Positions 15,484 to 25,008 of a stretch of DNA of 64,000 nt are shown piece after piece (position 1 is the first letter of the stretch; every line of letters begins with the position of its first letter). A program made the translations under genes and the position numbers. The notes beneath the pieces were generated by a model that did not search any database, had not been told where the DNA came from, and was given only the letters and a program-made list of their open reading frames with translations. The stretch comes from an uncultured Bacteroidales bacterium (GTDB lineage: Bacteria > Bacteroidota > Bacteroidia > Bacteroidales > Muribaculaceae), in NCBI GenBank assembly GCA_900542185.1, contig UQMZ01000015.1, positions 1-64,000 of the forward strand, in the 5' to 3' direction.

Positions 15484-16431
15484 ATGGAACAGACATCCGC
15501 AATGCATGTGGCTTGCAACATCGACGGCAATTATGTGAAGTATTGTGCCGTTATGCTGACTTCTCTGTTGGATAACAACCGCAGGCACCCTATTCATGTC
15601 CATATCATATCCTCACCGCTTGAACCGAGCGACGAGGATGTGCTCCGTGGCATAGTCGAGGATAAATATGGTAAGGAAATATCGTTCCATTTTCCTCCCT
15701 CCACTGTTCTGGAAGGCTGCAGGACCGATGAAACCAGCCATATCTCGCCGGCTACATATTACCGTCTGTTTCTTACGTCGATATTGCCGGCGGATGTCAG
15801 GAAAGTCATCTATCTTGACTGCGACCTGATAGTCAACGGCGACATCTCGGAATTCTGGAATATGGATATCTCGGACGTCTCCCTTGGATGTGTCGAGGAC
15901 ATGTGGAGCCAAAGGCCCGGGAACTACGTGCGGCTGCATTATGACAGGAAGTTTTCCTATTTTAATGCCGGAGTCCTTTTGATCAACCTGGAGCGGCTAA
16001 GGGCCAGCGGATTCGAGCAGCGAGCCAGGACGTATCTGAAGGAACATGTCGGCGAACTGGAGTTCTATGACCAGGATCTGCTGAACGCCCTGCTTCACGA
16101 TGACAGGAAATTCGCGGCGTTGCGCTGGAATGTGCAGGACGGTTTCCTGCGCCGACGCCGTGTGGGACGCATGAGTGCGGAGAGCGTGGCTTCGCTTGAA
16201 CAGGAACTGCAGACTCCGGTCATAATCCATTACACCGGGTCGAAAAAGCCCTGGCACTATAAATCGCAGCATCCGTGGAAATATCTCTATTTCCGTTATC
16301 TCGACATGACGCAATGGCGTGGTGAGCGCCCGGCGATGCCGATAGGTTACAGACTGAATCTTGCCCTGAACCGTGTCTTGCAGGCCTGTGGGCTGAAGAA
16401 ATCGAAATACGTGAGGGTTCCGGAATTATAA
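15484..16431 (+). CDS. Glycosyltransferase family 8 protein
   Basis: 315 residues. GT8 hallmarks: the N-terminal nucleotide-binding strand MHVACNIDGNYVKYCAVMLTSL, the metal-binding DxD within VIYLDCDLIVNGD near residues 100-112, FNAGVLLINLERLR, the DQDLLNALL motif and a late HYTGSKKPWHY. Retaining transferases of this family use UDP-glucose or UDP-galactose to build lipopolysaccharide or surface glycans. Convergent with glf, next to a galactofuranose group, consistent with envelope-glycan assembly. Confidence 0.92.
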   Translation: MEQTSAMHVACNIDGNYVKYCAVMLTSLLDNNRRHPIHVHIISSPLEPSDEDVLRGIVEDKYGKEISFHFPPSTVLEGCRTDETSHISPATYYRLFLTSILPADVRKVIYLDCDLIVNGDISEFWNMDISDVSLGCVEDMWSQRPGNYVRLHYDRKFSYFNAGVLLINLERLRASGFEQRARTYLKEHVGELEFYDQDLLNALLHDDRKFAALRWNVQDGFLRRRRVGRMSAESVASLEQELQTPVIIHYTGSKKPWHYKSQHPWKYLYFRYLDMTQWRGERPAMPIGYRLNLALNRVLQACGLKKSKYVRVPEL

Positions 16432-16450
16432 GGTCTGCATGCTGCTGAAT

Positions 16451-17584
16451 CTATTGTCCTTTAAAAAGGCGGCGCGCGTTGGCGATGAGGGGTGCCATGT
16501 CGTAATATCTGTATTCGGCCAGTCTGCCGCCGAACAGGACGTCGGGTTCCTGGTCGGCGAGTGCTCGATATCGCTCGTATAGGGCCTGGTTCTTTTCGTC
16601 GTTGACGGGGTAGAACGGTTCCATGCCCTCGGTCCATTCCGTGGAATACTCGCGTGATACCACGGTGTGCGGATTGTCGTATACCCGGTCGCCGAACGTC
16701 TCGAAGTGCTTATGTTCGATGACACGGGTATAGGGCACGGAGGCAGAGGTATGGTTTATCACCGCGTTGCCCTGATAGTTGGGTGTGTCGAGCACTTCGG
16801 TCTCGAACCGGACCGTGCGGTAATCCAATCTGCCGAACCGGAATCCGTAGAATTCATCTATCCTGCCGGTGAACAGCATCTTGCGCGCCATTCCCTGCCA
16901 TTTGTCGCGGTCGGCGAAGAAATCGGTGTCAAGCACCACGTCCGCCCCCCTGAGCAAACCTTCGATCAATGGATTGTAACCGCCAACCGGAATACCCTGA
17001 AAGGCATCGTTGAAATAATTGTTGTCGAACGTGAATCTTAGTGGCAGACGTCTTATTATAAACGCCGGAAGTTCGGTGCATCTGCGGCCCCACTGTTTCT
17101 CGGTATATTCCTTGATCAGAAGCCTGTATACGTCGCGGCCCACTAATGTCAGTGCCTGTTCCTCCAGGTTTCGCGGCTCGGTCACGCCGTCGTCGCGCAT
17201 TCTGTCCAACGCCTCCTTACGCTGTGTGTCGATAATAAACCTTACCTTCTGCGGGTCGCGTTCTCCCCACAGCTGATAGAACGTGTTCATGTTGAACGGC
17301 AGGTTGTACAGCCTTCCGTCGGGAGCCAAAGCCAAAGGAGAGTTGGTGAAGCGGTTGAAGGGGACTATGTCGTTGACGAACTTCCAGGTCTCCGGGTCGG
17401 AGGTGTGGAATATATGGGCGCCGTATTTGTGCACGTTTATACCCTCGATGTTCTCGCAGTAAACGTTTCCTCCGATGTGCGGACGGCGGTCAATGACCAG
17501 ACACTTCAGTCCGCGGGCTGTGGCCTCGTGGGCGAATGTGGCGCCGAACAGGCCGGCTCCGACAATCAGATAATCATAAGGCAT
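16451..17584 (-). CDS. glf: UDP-galactopyranose mutase
   Basis: FAD enzyme converting UDP-galactopyranose to UDP-galactofuranose. 377 residues, standard. N-terminal Rossmann motif YLIVGAGLFGATFAHEA, then RPHIGGNVY and the GINVHKYGAHIFHT segment that lines the active site, RFTNSPLAL, and late GRLAEYRYYDMAPLI. Downstream of, and probably cotranscribed with, the transferase at 17630, which likely uses its product. Confidence 0.96.
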   Translation of the reverse strand: MPYDYLIVGAGLFGATFAHEATARGLKCLVIDRRPHIGGNVYCENIEGINVHKYGAHIFHTSDPETWKFVNDIVPFNRFTNSPLALAPDGRLYNLPFNMNTFYQLWGERDPQKVRFIIDTQRKEALDRMRDDGVTEPRNLEEQALTLVGRDVYRLLIKEYTEKQWGRRCTELPAFIIRRLPLRFTFDNNYFNDAFQGIPVGGYNPLIEGLLRGADVVLDTDFFADRDKWQGMARKMLFTGRIDEFYGFRFGRLDYRTVRFETEVLDTPNYQGNAVINHTSASVPYTRVIEHKHFETFGDRVYDNPHTVVSREYSTEWTEGMEPFYPVNDEKNQALYERYRALADQEPDVLFGGRLAEYRYYDMAPLIANARRLFKGQ

Positions 17585-17629
17585 GATGACGGGTGATTGG
17601 TGTTTAGTGATAAGTGATGAGTGATAAGG

Positions 17630-18664
17630 TTATACCGAGGGAGTCGGGGAGAGGAGGGCAGAGGCGCGGAGCAGTGCGGCTCCGGCATATTTGCCGTTGG
17701 CCAGACGTTCGCCGATGGCGAGCACCCGGCGACGCATCTCGCGGTACCGCTCCGGTGTGATGTATGGGAGGATATCGTGCAGTTCCTCGAGAGAACCGAC
17801 GGTGATGCCCAGGCCTTCGCGTTCTATGAAGGGGGCGAGAGCAGCTTCCTTCCCTATTATGACTGGCAGGCCGCAGCGTATGTATAGCGAAGTTTTATGC
17901 GGATTGTTGACGCGCAGATATTCGCCGTATGCCCCGCTGCATTCCTGAGTGGAATCGCCGTCCCACACCAGTCCGAAATCGCCGCCGGCATCCTTAATCA
18001 GGTCAGAGGGATTGGCGAATCCGCGATAGTCTATGCTGTCGGCACCGGCCGCTTCCGATGCCTCGAATCCGTTGCCGTACAGCACCATGCTCCAGCCTTG
18101 CGGCTTGATGGAATACAGAAAACTGTTTTTACGCCGCTGCAGATTACCGGCATATACCACTTTGTAATTGGCGCCCGGTTCATGATTCTCGGCGGGACGT
18201 GAATGGTTAAGGAAGTCGAATATTCCGAGTTCCGTCACTTTGGCGGTGCATCCTCGCCGCTCCAGCCAGCGGCGCATGGCGGCATTATGGGCTATTATCA
18301 GGTCGGCGTTCGACAACCTTCTGATTTCCTTCTCTTCTGTCAGAGCCTTGCGGCGGAAACTGCCTAAGTCATGAATCAGTGCCACCACTTTGGCCCCGCG
18401 GGCGTGGGCTATATGGCATACCGGCGTGAAATACTTCTTCATGGGATATTGCAGCACCATGATGTCGCCTTTCTGAATCAAGGCGCACTGTTTCAGCACC
18501 CCCGCCAGATTGCGCACAAAGTGCTTCAGGCCGCCGTGCGACACCGATTGCTTCAGGGCCAGGTTGCGGTACCCTAAGCTGGCCATGATGGCTTCGATAT
18601 CGGTGCGGGCCTTGTTGCCTGCGCTCAGAGTCCCTTTGTAGTCGCGTGCCAGATAACAGTTCAT
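17630..18664 (-). CDS. Glycosyltransferase, probable galactofuranosyltransferase (WbbI-like)
   Basis: 344 residues, GT-B-like fold. Visible are VVALIHDLGSFRRKALT, DLIIAHNAAMRRWLERRG, the second-domain start NYKVVYAGNLQRRKNSFLY and the C-terminal NPHKTSLYIRCGLPVIIG with a sugar-nucleotide-binding pattern. The similarity to E. coli WbbI-type beta-1,6-galactofuranosyltransferases, together with glf 45 bases downstream, supports a Galf transferase. The gap between the two genes contains short GTGATAA/GTGATGA repeats. Donor inferred, not proven. Confidence 0.82.
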   Translation of the reverse strand: MNCYLARDYKGTLSAGNKARTDIEAIMASLGYRNLALKQSVSHGGLKHFVRNLAGVLKQCALIQKGDIMVLQYPMKKYFTPVCHIAHARGAKVVALIHDLGSFRRKALTEEKEIRRLSNADLIIAHNAAMRRWLERRGCTAKVTELGIFDFLNHSRPAENHEPGANYKVVYAGNLQRRKNSFLYSIKPQGWSMVLYGNGFEASEAAGADSIDYRGFANPSDLIKDAGGDFGLVWDGDSTQECSGAYGEYLRVNNPHKTSLYIRCGLPVIIGKEAALAPFIEREGLGITVGSLEELHDILPYITPERYREMRRRVLAIGERLANGKYAGAALLRASALLSPTPSV

Positions 18665-18703
18665 CTTTTGCTGGTTTTTTTGATTGCGTCATTCATGGTT
18701 CCA

Positions 18704-18735
18704 CAAAATTACACAATAAAACCGTAATGCACAAA
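18704..18735 (-). promoter_or_regulatory. Promoter of the galactofuranosyltransferase-glf unit
   Basis: On the minus strand TTTG (18735-18732), 20 bases, TAATTTTG (18711-18704): exact consensus, 40 bases before the ATG. Confidence 0.8.
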
Positions 18736-18780
18736 ATTATTATAATATGGTCACTCCGGCGGCTATTCGTTTTTTTTTCG

Positions 18781-18788
18781 TATCTTTG
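18781..18788 (+). promoter_or_regulatory. -7 box of the TPR-protein gene
   Basis: TATCTTTG fits TAnnTTTG, 30 bases before the ATG at 18818. No -33 TTTG is found at the right distance; a T8 tract lies just upstream. Confidence 0.5.
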
Positions 18789-18817
18789 TATTTTCAAAGC
18801 AAAAGCAGTATTAGGGA

Positions 18818-20797
18818 ATGAGGATATTGAAGGCAATACGGAATATTGGAATTATGGCCGTCATAGCGATGACGGCCGTCCCGGTTGCGGCGCAGGTCAA
18901 TGCCGAGCAGGTGTTGAACATCGGTCGCAATGTGCTGTCTATGGACGACTATATGCTTTCAATCCAGTATTTCAATCAGGCCATCAAGGCCAAGCCCTAT
19001 CTTGCCGAGCCTTATTTCTTCCGTGCGCTGGCCAAGCTTCAGCTTGAGGATTACAAGGGAGCCGAAGAGGACGCCACCATGTCGATGGAACGCAACAAGT
19101 TCCATACCGACACCTATCGCCTTCGCGGCTTCGCGCGTCAGTCCACCGGGCGCGACTCGCTGGCCGTGCTTGACTATCAGGCAGGCTTGAAATATAATCC
19201 GCGCGACAAGTATATGCTCTATTTCAAGGGCGTGGCCGAGACGGAACTGAAGCGTTATGCCGACGCCGACACCACGTTCGGCACGTTGCTGCGCATGTAT
19301 CCCGGATTCGAGGATGGCCTCGCCGCCCGCGGACGTCTGTATGCCGTTCAGGGAGACACCGTGGCGGCCCTGGCATCGCTGCGCAAGGCTCTGGACAATG
19401 GCGCCAAGAGCACCAACACCTTCCTGCTCCACGCCGAACTGAGCACCCGGCAGCAGAAGTGGGACGAAGCCCTTAAGGATATGGACCAGGCCATCAAGCT
19501 TATGCCCCGCGAACCGGACCTATATCTGAACCGGGCGTATGTAAGATATAACCTCGACGACTTTTTCGGGGCGATGGCCGACTATAACTACGCCATTGAG
19601 CTGAATCCGGCCAACGAGGCTGCCATATTCAACCGCGCCCTGCTGCGCTATGAAGTGAAGGACCTGGACCGTTCGGCACGCGACCTGGAGGAGGTGCTGA
19701 AACTGAATCCCGACAACTTCCATGCCACGTTCAACTTAGGTCTGGTGAACCTGCAGCGTAAGAAACCTCGCGAGGCACTTGTGCAGTTTAACAAGATAGC
19801 CCGGCGCTATCCACGCTATCATAACGTTTACTATGCGCTGGCCGAAGCCTACCGCGACCTCGGCGACATGCGCAAGGCCATGGCCATGGTGCATCAGGCC
19901 GACGAACTTGTGAAGCTATACGTGCACAATCCCGTGGCGCATCCGCTCGACCGCCCGGCAGTGCAGAACGGCCTGACCAATACCGAAAGCCATTCCGCTC
20001 CGACGGAAAACGAGGACGAGAACGAGGTGATGGACCGCTTCAACCGTCTGGTGACGGTGAGCGCCACCGAGCAGACCAACCTTAATTACGATGACAGGAT
20101 CAAGGGCCGCGTACAGGACCGCAATGTCAACATCGAGCCCCAGGCCGCATACGCCCTGACATTCGTGCCCACGGCGGCAACGCTCGACAGCCGTCCCGTA
20201 TATTTCCGCGAGATGGACGACTTCAACAACCGGGGCTGGACCAAGCGTAAGCTCTATCTTGTGTCGGGTCCGGCGGTAGGCGAGTCCAATGCACAGGTAT
20301 TGTTCGACATGGCGTCCGATCTTGATCAGAAGGCCGCCTTGGGTACTGCGACGGCGGCCGATTATCTGAGTCTGGGTGTGGCGCGTTCCACGCTCAAGGA
20401 TTACGAGGCTGCCATCAAGGCATTCGACAAGGCTTTGGCCAAGAGCCCTGATCTGACCACGGCGTATGTGGGCCGCGCATACGCCCGCGCCGCCCTCGAT
20501 CCCCGACAGGCCCCCGTGGCGATTCACGATTATGACGCCGCCCTCGACATCGATCCGCGACTCGCCTTTGTTTGGGTCAATAAAGGCAATCTGTATTATG
20601 CCGCCGGTGATTTCACATCGGCTATAGAATGTTACGGCAAGGCTCTTGAACTTGATTCTGCTTTCGGAGCCGCCCTCTATAACCGGGGTCTGACTTACCT
20701 GCGCATCGGCAACCGGCGTCTCGCGTTCAACGACCTCAGCAAGGCAGGCGAGTTAGGCGTGCTGCCCAGCTACAATCTGCTGAAACGAATGAAATAA
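18818..20797 (+). CDS. Exported tetratricopeptide-repeat protein
   Basis: 659 residues. Signal peptide ending VPVAAQ, then two blocks of TPR units (about residues 30-360 and 480-655), recognisable from repeated A-x3-Y/F-x2-A-ixlxP spacing, e.g. AMADYNYAIELNPANEAAIFNRA and AIECYGKALELDSAF (shown in part). Between them a ~110-residue non-TPR region (DRFNRLVTVSATEQTNLNYD onward). It would act as an extracytoplasmic protein-protein scaffold; the partner is unknown. Ends 7 bases before the AddB-like gene, suggesting coexpression. Confidence 0.85.
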   Translation: MRILKAIRNIGIMAVIAMTAVPVAAQVNAEQVLNIGRNVLSMDDYMLSIQYFNQAIKAKPYLAEPYFFRALAKLQLEDYKGAEEDATMSMERNKFHTDTYRLRGFARQSTGRDSLAVLDYQAGLKYNPRDKYMLYFKGVAETELKRYADADTTFGTLLRMYPGFEDGLAARGRLYAVQGDTVAALASLRKALDNGAKSTNTFLLHAELSTRQQKWDEALKDMDQAIKLMPREPDLYLNRAYVRYNLDDFFGAMADYNYAIELNPANEAAIFNRALLRYEVKDLDRSARDLEEVLKLNPDNFHATFNLGLVNLQRKKPREALVQFNKIARRYPRYHNVYYALAEAYRDLGDMRKAMAMVHQADELVKLYVHNPVAHPLDRPAVQNGLTNTESHSAPTENEDENEVMDRFNRLVTVSATEQTNLNYDDRIKGRVQDRNVNIEPQAAYALTFVPTAATLDSRPVYFREMDDFNNRGWTKRKLYLVSGPAVGESNAQVLFDMASDLDQKAALGTATAADYLSLGVARSTLKDYEAAIKAFDKALAKSPDLTTAYVGRAYARAALDPRQAPVAIHDYDAALDIDPRLAFVWVNKGNLYYAAGDFTSAIECYGKALELDSAFGAALYNRGLTYLRIGNRRLAFNDLSKAGELGVLPSYNLLKRMK

Positions 20798-20804
20798 GCC
20801 TTAC

Positions 20805-23800
20805 ATGGGAACCTCTACTTTTTTGGGTGCGGTCGCAGGCGCATACGCAGGGAAAGATGCGGACCTGTCGGAGTATTGCTTCGTATTGCCCAACCGGCGA
20901 AGCTGCACTTTTTTCCTTAAACGGCTGTCGGAGCGGCTTGGCGGGCGCACCATTCTGGCCCCCGAGGTCATGGCCATGGGGGAATTCATGGCGAGGATAT
21001 CGGGACTGGAGGTCGCGCCGCGCGTCACGCAGCTGATGGAACTGTATATGGCTTACCGTGACCTGCGCAATGTGTCGGATCCGATCAACGATGAGAAGAC
21101 ATTGGTGGACTTCGATGAGTTTCTGCCGTGGGGCGAGGTGGTGCTGTCCGATTTCAGCGAGGTGGACATCTGTGACGTCGACGCGCAGAAGATATTCGCC
21201 AATGTGGTGAATTACAGGACCCTGTCCACCAATCCGCTGACGCCGGAGCAGATGGATATCCTCGAGCAGTTCTTAGGGTATCGCCCCGCGGGCGACGAGA
21301 GCGACCGTTTCTGGACCAATGTCCGGAAAGGCAATGGCAGTGTGGCCACGAGTCGCTTCTCCGACCTGTGGGAATTGTTGCCGGGGCTTTATACTGAGTT
21401 GAGAAAGCGGCTCGAGAACCCTGGGGGCGCCCCGGAAGCGTCCCTTCCCATGGGGCTGGCCGGCACCGTATACCGCAGGGCGATGGAGCTGGTGCTGGAC
21501 CGTGGCCTTGACGCCCTTCCCTGGAAGCATGTGGTGACGGTAGGGCTCGACTGGATGTCGATGTCGGAGATAAAGCTGTTCCGCGAGTTGCGGAAGATAG
21601 GCGACAACCTGAAGAATCCGGTTGTGGATTTCTGGTGGGACCTTACAGGCCCTGTATTGACCTCCGGGGATTCGGAAGCCGGCAGGATCATCAGGCGCCA
21701 GATGCAGGCCTTCCCGATGTCGAGGTGGGCCAAGGAACATGTGGAGCAGGCGGCGCGTAGCGAAATGCCGGAAATCACGGAGGTGGCAGTACCTTCCAAT
21801 TCCATGCAGACCAAGGTGATAGGCGAATGGATAGACCCTCATGGCGGCAATATGGCCGAGGATGTTGCCGACGCCAGGGTGGCCGTGGTGCTGCCTGACG
21901 AGAACATGCTGCTGCCGTTGCTCTATTCGCTGCCCGACCCCAAGATGGACGTGAACGTCACCATGGGTTGGTCCATGCGTTATACCGACATCGCCACATT
22001 CCTGTTTCATCTGCAGCGCACGCTGCGTCACAGAGTGAAGGACGAGGACGGGATTCTGTATCTTGCCGCCGACCTGCGCCTGCTGCTGGCACAGCCCATA
22101 ATGCAGCTGCTGTATGGCCCGGAGGTGATATTGCGCGTCAATACCGATATGCTCCGGTGCCATCGCCGCGTGATGTCCTGGACCGAACTGAACGGATACA
22201 GCGCGGAGTTAGGCAGCCTGTTGCGGCCGCTCGGGCCTTCGGCCGGGCTTAAGGAAAGCGTGGCATGGCTGGAGGAACTGCTTCGGGGAGTGGATCATGA
22301 GCTGTCCAAAACCGACGGCGACAGCAAGACCAAGGTGGAACGGATGCTGATACAGGTGTATCTGACGTCATTGTTCCAGATCGCGGCCGCCGGGGAGATT
22401 AATGGCATCGAGATGCGTCCGGGCACGCTGTTCCATATTCTGCAGAAGATGGTGAGCGGCGAGAAAATCTCGTTCAAGGGCGAGCCCCTGGAGGGTTTGC
22501 AGGTGATGGGCCTGCTGGAAACGCGCGCGCTGGATTTCGACCGCGTCATCATTCTGTCGATGAACGACAAGGTCATGCCGCGTCATGCGCGCAAGCGCAG
22601 CTTCATTCCCGACACGTTGCGCTATGGCTATGGTCTTCCCTCCACCAACCATCAGGAGAAACTGTACGACTATTGGTTCTACCGGCTGCTGTCGCGTGCC
22701 GACAAAGTGCACTTGGTCTACGACTCGCGTCAGGGCGAGGGAATGCGCAGCGGCGGAAAGTCGCGTTATCTGATGCAGCTTGAGAAGATATACTGCCGCT
22801 CCACCCTGAAGCGCGTCAACATGAAATTCAGTACGGGAGCCCGTGCCGACGACGTTCCTGTGCCTCCCGTGGAGAAAACGCCTGAGATCCGCGCCCGGCT
22901 CGATGCGTTTCGCGCGGACTATGACGGAGAGAAACATTATCTTTCCGCTTCGGCCCTGAATACATATATCAAATGTCCGCTGCAGTTCTATTACAGATAT
23001 GTGCAGCGCATCGGCGACAAGACCGAGTCGGACGGAAGCATAGACGCCATCACGCAGGGCGACATATTCCACGACGTGATGATGAACCTTTATTTCACGC
23101 CGAAAGATCAGCATAAGCTGTGGGACAACGCGTCGTATATACCGAATCCTCAGACACATGGCCGCGATTACTTCATGGGCGTGTTGGCAGATGAAGAGAA
23201 TCTGCGGCGCAAGATGGTCCAGGCCGTGAACCGTCATTATCACGGCGTCAAGGAAGGTCCGGAACTGGACGCTCCGTTAAGCGAGTCGGTGCGTATGGTG
23301 GCCGACAGGCTGCTGAGGCAGGTCAGGGCCGTGATAAGGCACGACGCGGACGATGCCGCCGGGTCACCGTTGACGCTGAACGGAGTGGAGGTGTCGTTCA
23401 AGGATGAGTTGAAAGTGCGTGACGATCTGACGGTGAACGTCAAGGGAAGTCTGGATCGCGTGGATTCGCATCCCGGAATGCCGTACAGGATAGTGGACTA
23501 TAAGACCGGTAAGATCCACCTTAAGATGGGCGACAGTCTGGATTCGGTATTCGGTGCCGGCAATGGCGGCGATGACGCCAGACAGGTGTTGCAGCTTCTG
23601 TTCTATGCGCGCCAGCTTGAGAAGATGACGGACAGGAAGGGCGTGGATATATGCATATTCGACACTAACGGGATGGAGCATGGCGACGGTGTCCGTCACA
23701 TAGAGACGGCCAGAGACCGTAAGGGACTAAACAGCGACGACGAAGTGTTTCAGGAATTCGACGGGCGCCTCTCGGAGCTGATCTGCCGTATCTTCGACGA

Positions 23801-23876
23801 ACCGGCTTTCACCGGTGCCACCGATGACGCCGAATGCCGCTACTGCCCCATGCGGCGCCTCTGCGGCAAGGAATAA
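20805..23876 (+). CDS. AddB-like inactivated helicase with PD-(D/E)XK nuclease
   Basis: 1023 residues. It starts with a VLPNRRSCTFFLKRL segment that replaces an active Walker A, as in the helicase-dead AddB family. The C-terminal nuclease opens at LSASALNTYIKCPLQFYYRY and has the catalytic VDYKTGKIHL. One Cys in IKCPLQF plus three in AECRYCPMRRLCGKE match the four-cysteine iron-sulphur staple of AddB/Cas4-type nucleases. Known role of AddAB: double-strand-break end processing. No addA lies beside it; in Bacteroidetes this protein is often paired with a UvrD/AddA-like helicase, which may be elsewhere. Confidence 0.88.
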   Translation: MGTSTFLGAVAGAYAGKDADLSEYCFVLPNRRSCTFFLKRLSERLGGRTILAPEVMAMGEFMARISGLEVAPRVTQLMELYMAYRDLRNVSDPINDEKTLVDFDEFLPWGEVVLSDFSEVDICDVDAQKIFANVVNYRTLSTNPLTPEQMDILEQFLGYRPAGDESDRFWTNVRKGNGSVATSRFSDLWELLPGLYTELRKRLENPGGAPEASLPMGLAGTVYRRAMELVLDRGLDALPWKHVVTVGLDWMSMSEIKLFRELRKIGDNLKNPVVDFWWDLTGPVLTSGDSEAGRIIRRQMQAFPMSRWAKEHVEQAARSEMPEITEVAVPSNSMQTKVIGEWIDPHGGNMAEDVADARVAVVLPDENMLLPLLYSLPDPKMDVNVTMGWSMRYTDIATFLFHLQRTLRHRVKDEDGILYLAADLRLLLAQPIMQLLYGPEVILRVNTDMLRCHRRVMSWTELNGYSAELGSLLRPLGPSAGLKESVAWLEELLRGVDHELSKTDGDSKTKVERMLIQVYLTSLFQIAAAGEINGIEMRPGTLFHILQKMVSGEKISFKGEPLEGLQVMGLLETRALDFDRVIILSMNDKVMPRHARKRSFIPDTLRYGYGLPSTNHQEKLYDYWFYRLLSRADKVHLVYDSRQGEGMRSGGKSRYLMQLEKIYCRSTLKRVNMKFSTGARADDVPVPPVEKTPEIRARLDAFRADYDGEKHYLSASALNTYIKCPLQFYYRYVQRIGDKTESDGSIDAITQGDIFHDVMMNLYFTPKDQHKLWDNASYIPNPQTHGRDYFMGVLADEENLRRKMVQAVNRHYHGVKEGPELDAPLSESVRMVADRLLRQVRAVIRHDADDAAGSPLTLNGVEVSFKDELKVRDDLTVNVKGSLDRVDSHPGMPYRIVDYKTGKIHLKMGDSLDSVFGAGNGGDDARQVLQLLFYARQLEKMTDRKGVDICIFDTNGMEHGDGVRHIETARDRKGLNSDDEVFQEFDGRLSELICRIFDEPAFTGATDDAECRYCPMRRLCGKE

Positions 23877-23899
23877 GGCTCGGAATCAGCGACAAAATA

Positions 23900-23933
23900 A
23901 CGGAGCGTCGGTGAGACCGGCGCTCCGTCTTTA
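23900..23933. terminator. Bidirectional terminator between the AddB-like gene and galE
   Basis: ACGGAGCGTCGGT and ACCGGCGCTCCGT pair (one G-U) around a GAG loop, followed on the plus strand by CTTTAT and on the minus strand by a T-rich stretch. It separates two converging genes. Confidence 0.8.
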
Positions 23934-23969
23934 TGGAGTTGGTTTATGATTGCAGGATCGGGTAGTGTA

Positions 23970-24992
23970 TTATTTGGGAAGGGTGCACTGCCATCTCCAG
24001 GCGTTGGCCATGGTTTCGTTGATGGGAGTCTCGGCCTTCCAGCCCAATACCTCGTTGGCCTTCTTGGGGTCGGCCCAGATCTTCTCGATGTCGCCTTCGC
24101 GTCGTGCGCCGATCTTGTAGGGCACTTTCACGCCGGTGGCGTCCTGGAATGCGTTGACCAGTTCCAGCACGGACAGGCCGTTGCCGGTGCCGAGGTTGAA
24201 CACCTCGAGCTGGTCGGTGTCCTCGCGGCTCAGCATGCGCTCCATGGCGATTACGTGTGCGGCGGCCAGGTCGTTGACGTCGATGTAGTCGCGGATGCAG
24301 CTTCCGTCGGGTGTGTTGTAGTCATCGCCGAACACGGTCAGCTCCTTGCGTATGCCGGCTGCGGTCTGCGTGATGTAGGGCACCAGGTTCTGAGGCACGC
24401 CAACGGGGAGCTCGCCGATCTTTGCGCTGGGATGTGCGCCGATGGGGTTGAAGTAACGCAGCAGGATCGACTTGATGGGAGCGCCCGAGATGATGACGTC
24501 GCGGATTATCTCCTCCGAGATCTGCTTGGTGTTGCCGTAAGGCGATGTGGCGGGCTTGATGGGAGCGGTCTCGTCGATGGGGTTCACGTCGGGTTCGCCG
24601 TAGACGGTGCAGCTCGATGAGAATACGATACCCTTCACTCCGAACTCCGGCATGCACTCCAGCAGGTTGAGCAGTGTGCCCAGGTTGTTGCGGTAGTACA
24701 GGATGGGCTTGTGTACGGACTCGCCCACAGCCTTGCTGGCTGCGAAGTTGATGATGCCCTTGATGCCGGGATTCTCGCTGAACAGCTTGCGCAGCGTGGC
24801 GATGTCGGTGCAGTCGCCCTTCACGAATACGGGTCGCTTGCCGGTGATGGCCTCGATGCCGTCCAGAACCTCGATGTTGGAGTTGGACAGGTTGTCGATT
24901 ATCACTACCTCATAGCCGGCTTCCTGCAGCTTGACGGTGGTGTGCGAGCCGATGTAGCCCGTTCCGCCGGTTACCAATATTTTCTCTTTCAT
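23970..24992 (-). CDS. galE: UDP-glucose 4-epimerase
   Basis: 340 residues, standard for GalE. NAD-binding TGGTGYIGSHT at the N-terminus, the catalytic SSSCTVYG and YGNTK (YxxxK) motifs near residues 125-155, and C-terminal LGWKAETPINE. Interconverts UDP-glucose and UDP-galactose and so feeds the glf/galactofuranose genes 6 kb away. Just downstream of the sugar nucleotidyltransferase on the same strand (16 bases). Confidence 0.95.
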   Translation of the reverse strand: MKEKILVTGGTGYIGSHTTVKLQEAGYEVVIIDNLSNSNIEVLDGIEAITGKRPVFVKGDCTDIATLRKLFSENPGIKGIINFAASKAVGESVHKPILYYRNNLGTLLNLLECMPEFGVKGIVFSSSCTVYGEPDVNPIDETAPIKPATSPYGNTKQISEEIIRDVIISGAPIKSILLRYFNPIGAHPSAKIGELPVGVPQNLVPYITQTAAGIRKELTVFGDDYNTPDGSCIRDYIDVNDLAAAHVIAMERMLSREDTDQLEVFNLGTGNGLSVLELVNAFQDATGVKVPYKIGARREGDIEKIWADPKKANEVLGWKAETPINETMANAWRWQCTLPK

Positions 24993-25008
24993 TGTCGTGT
25001 GGTCTTGA

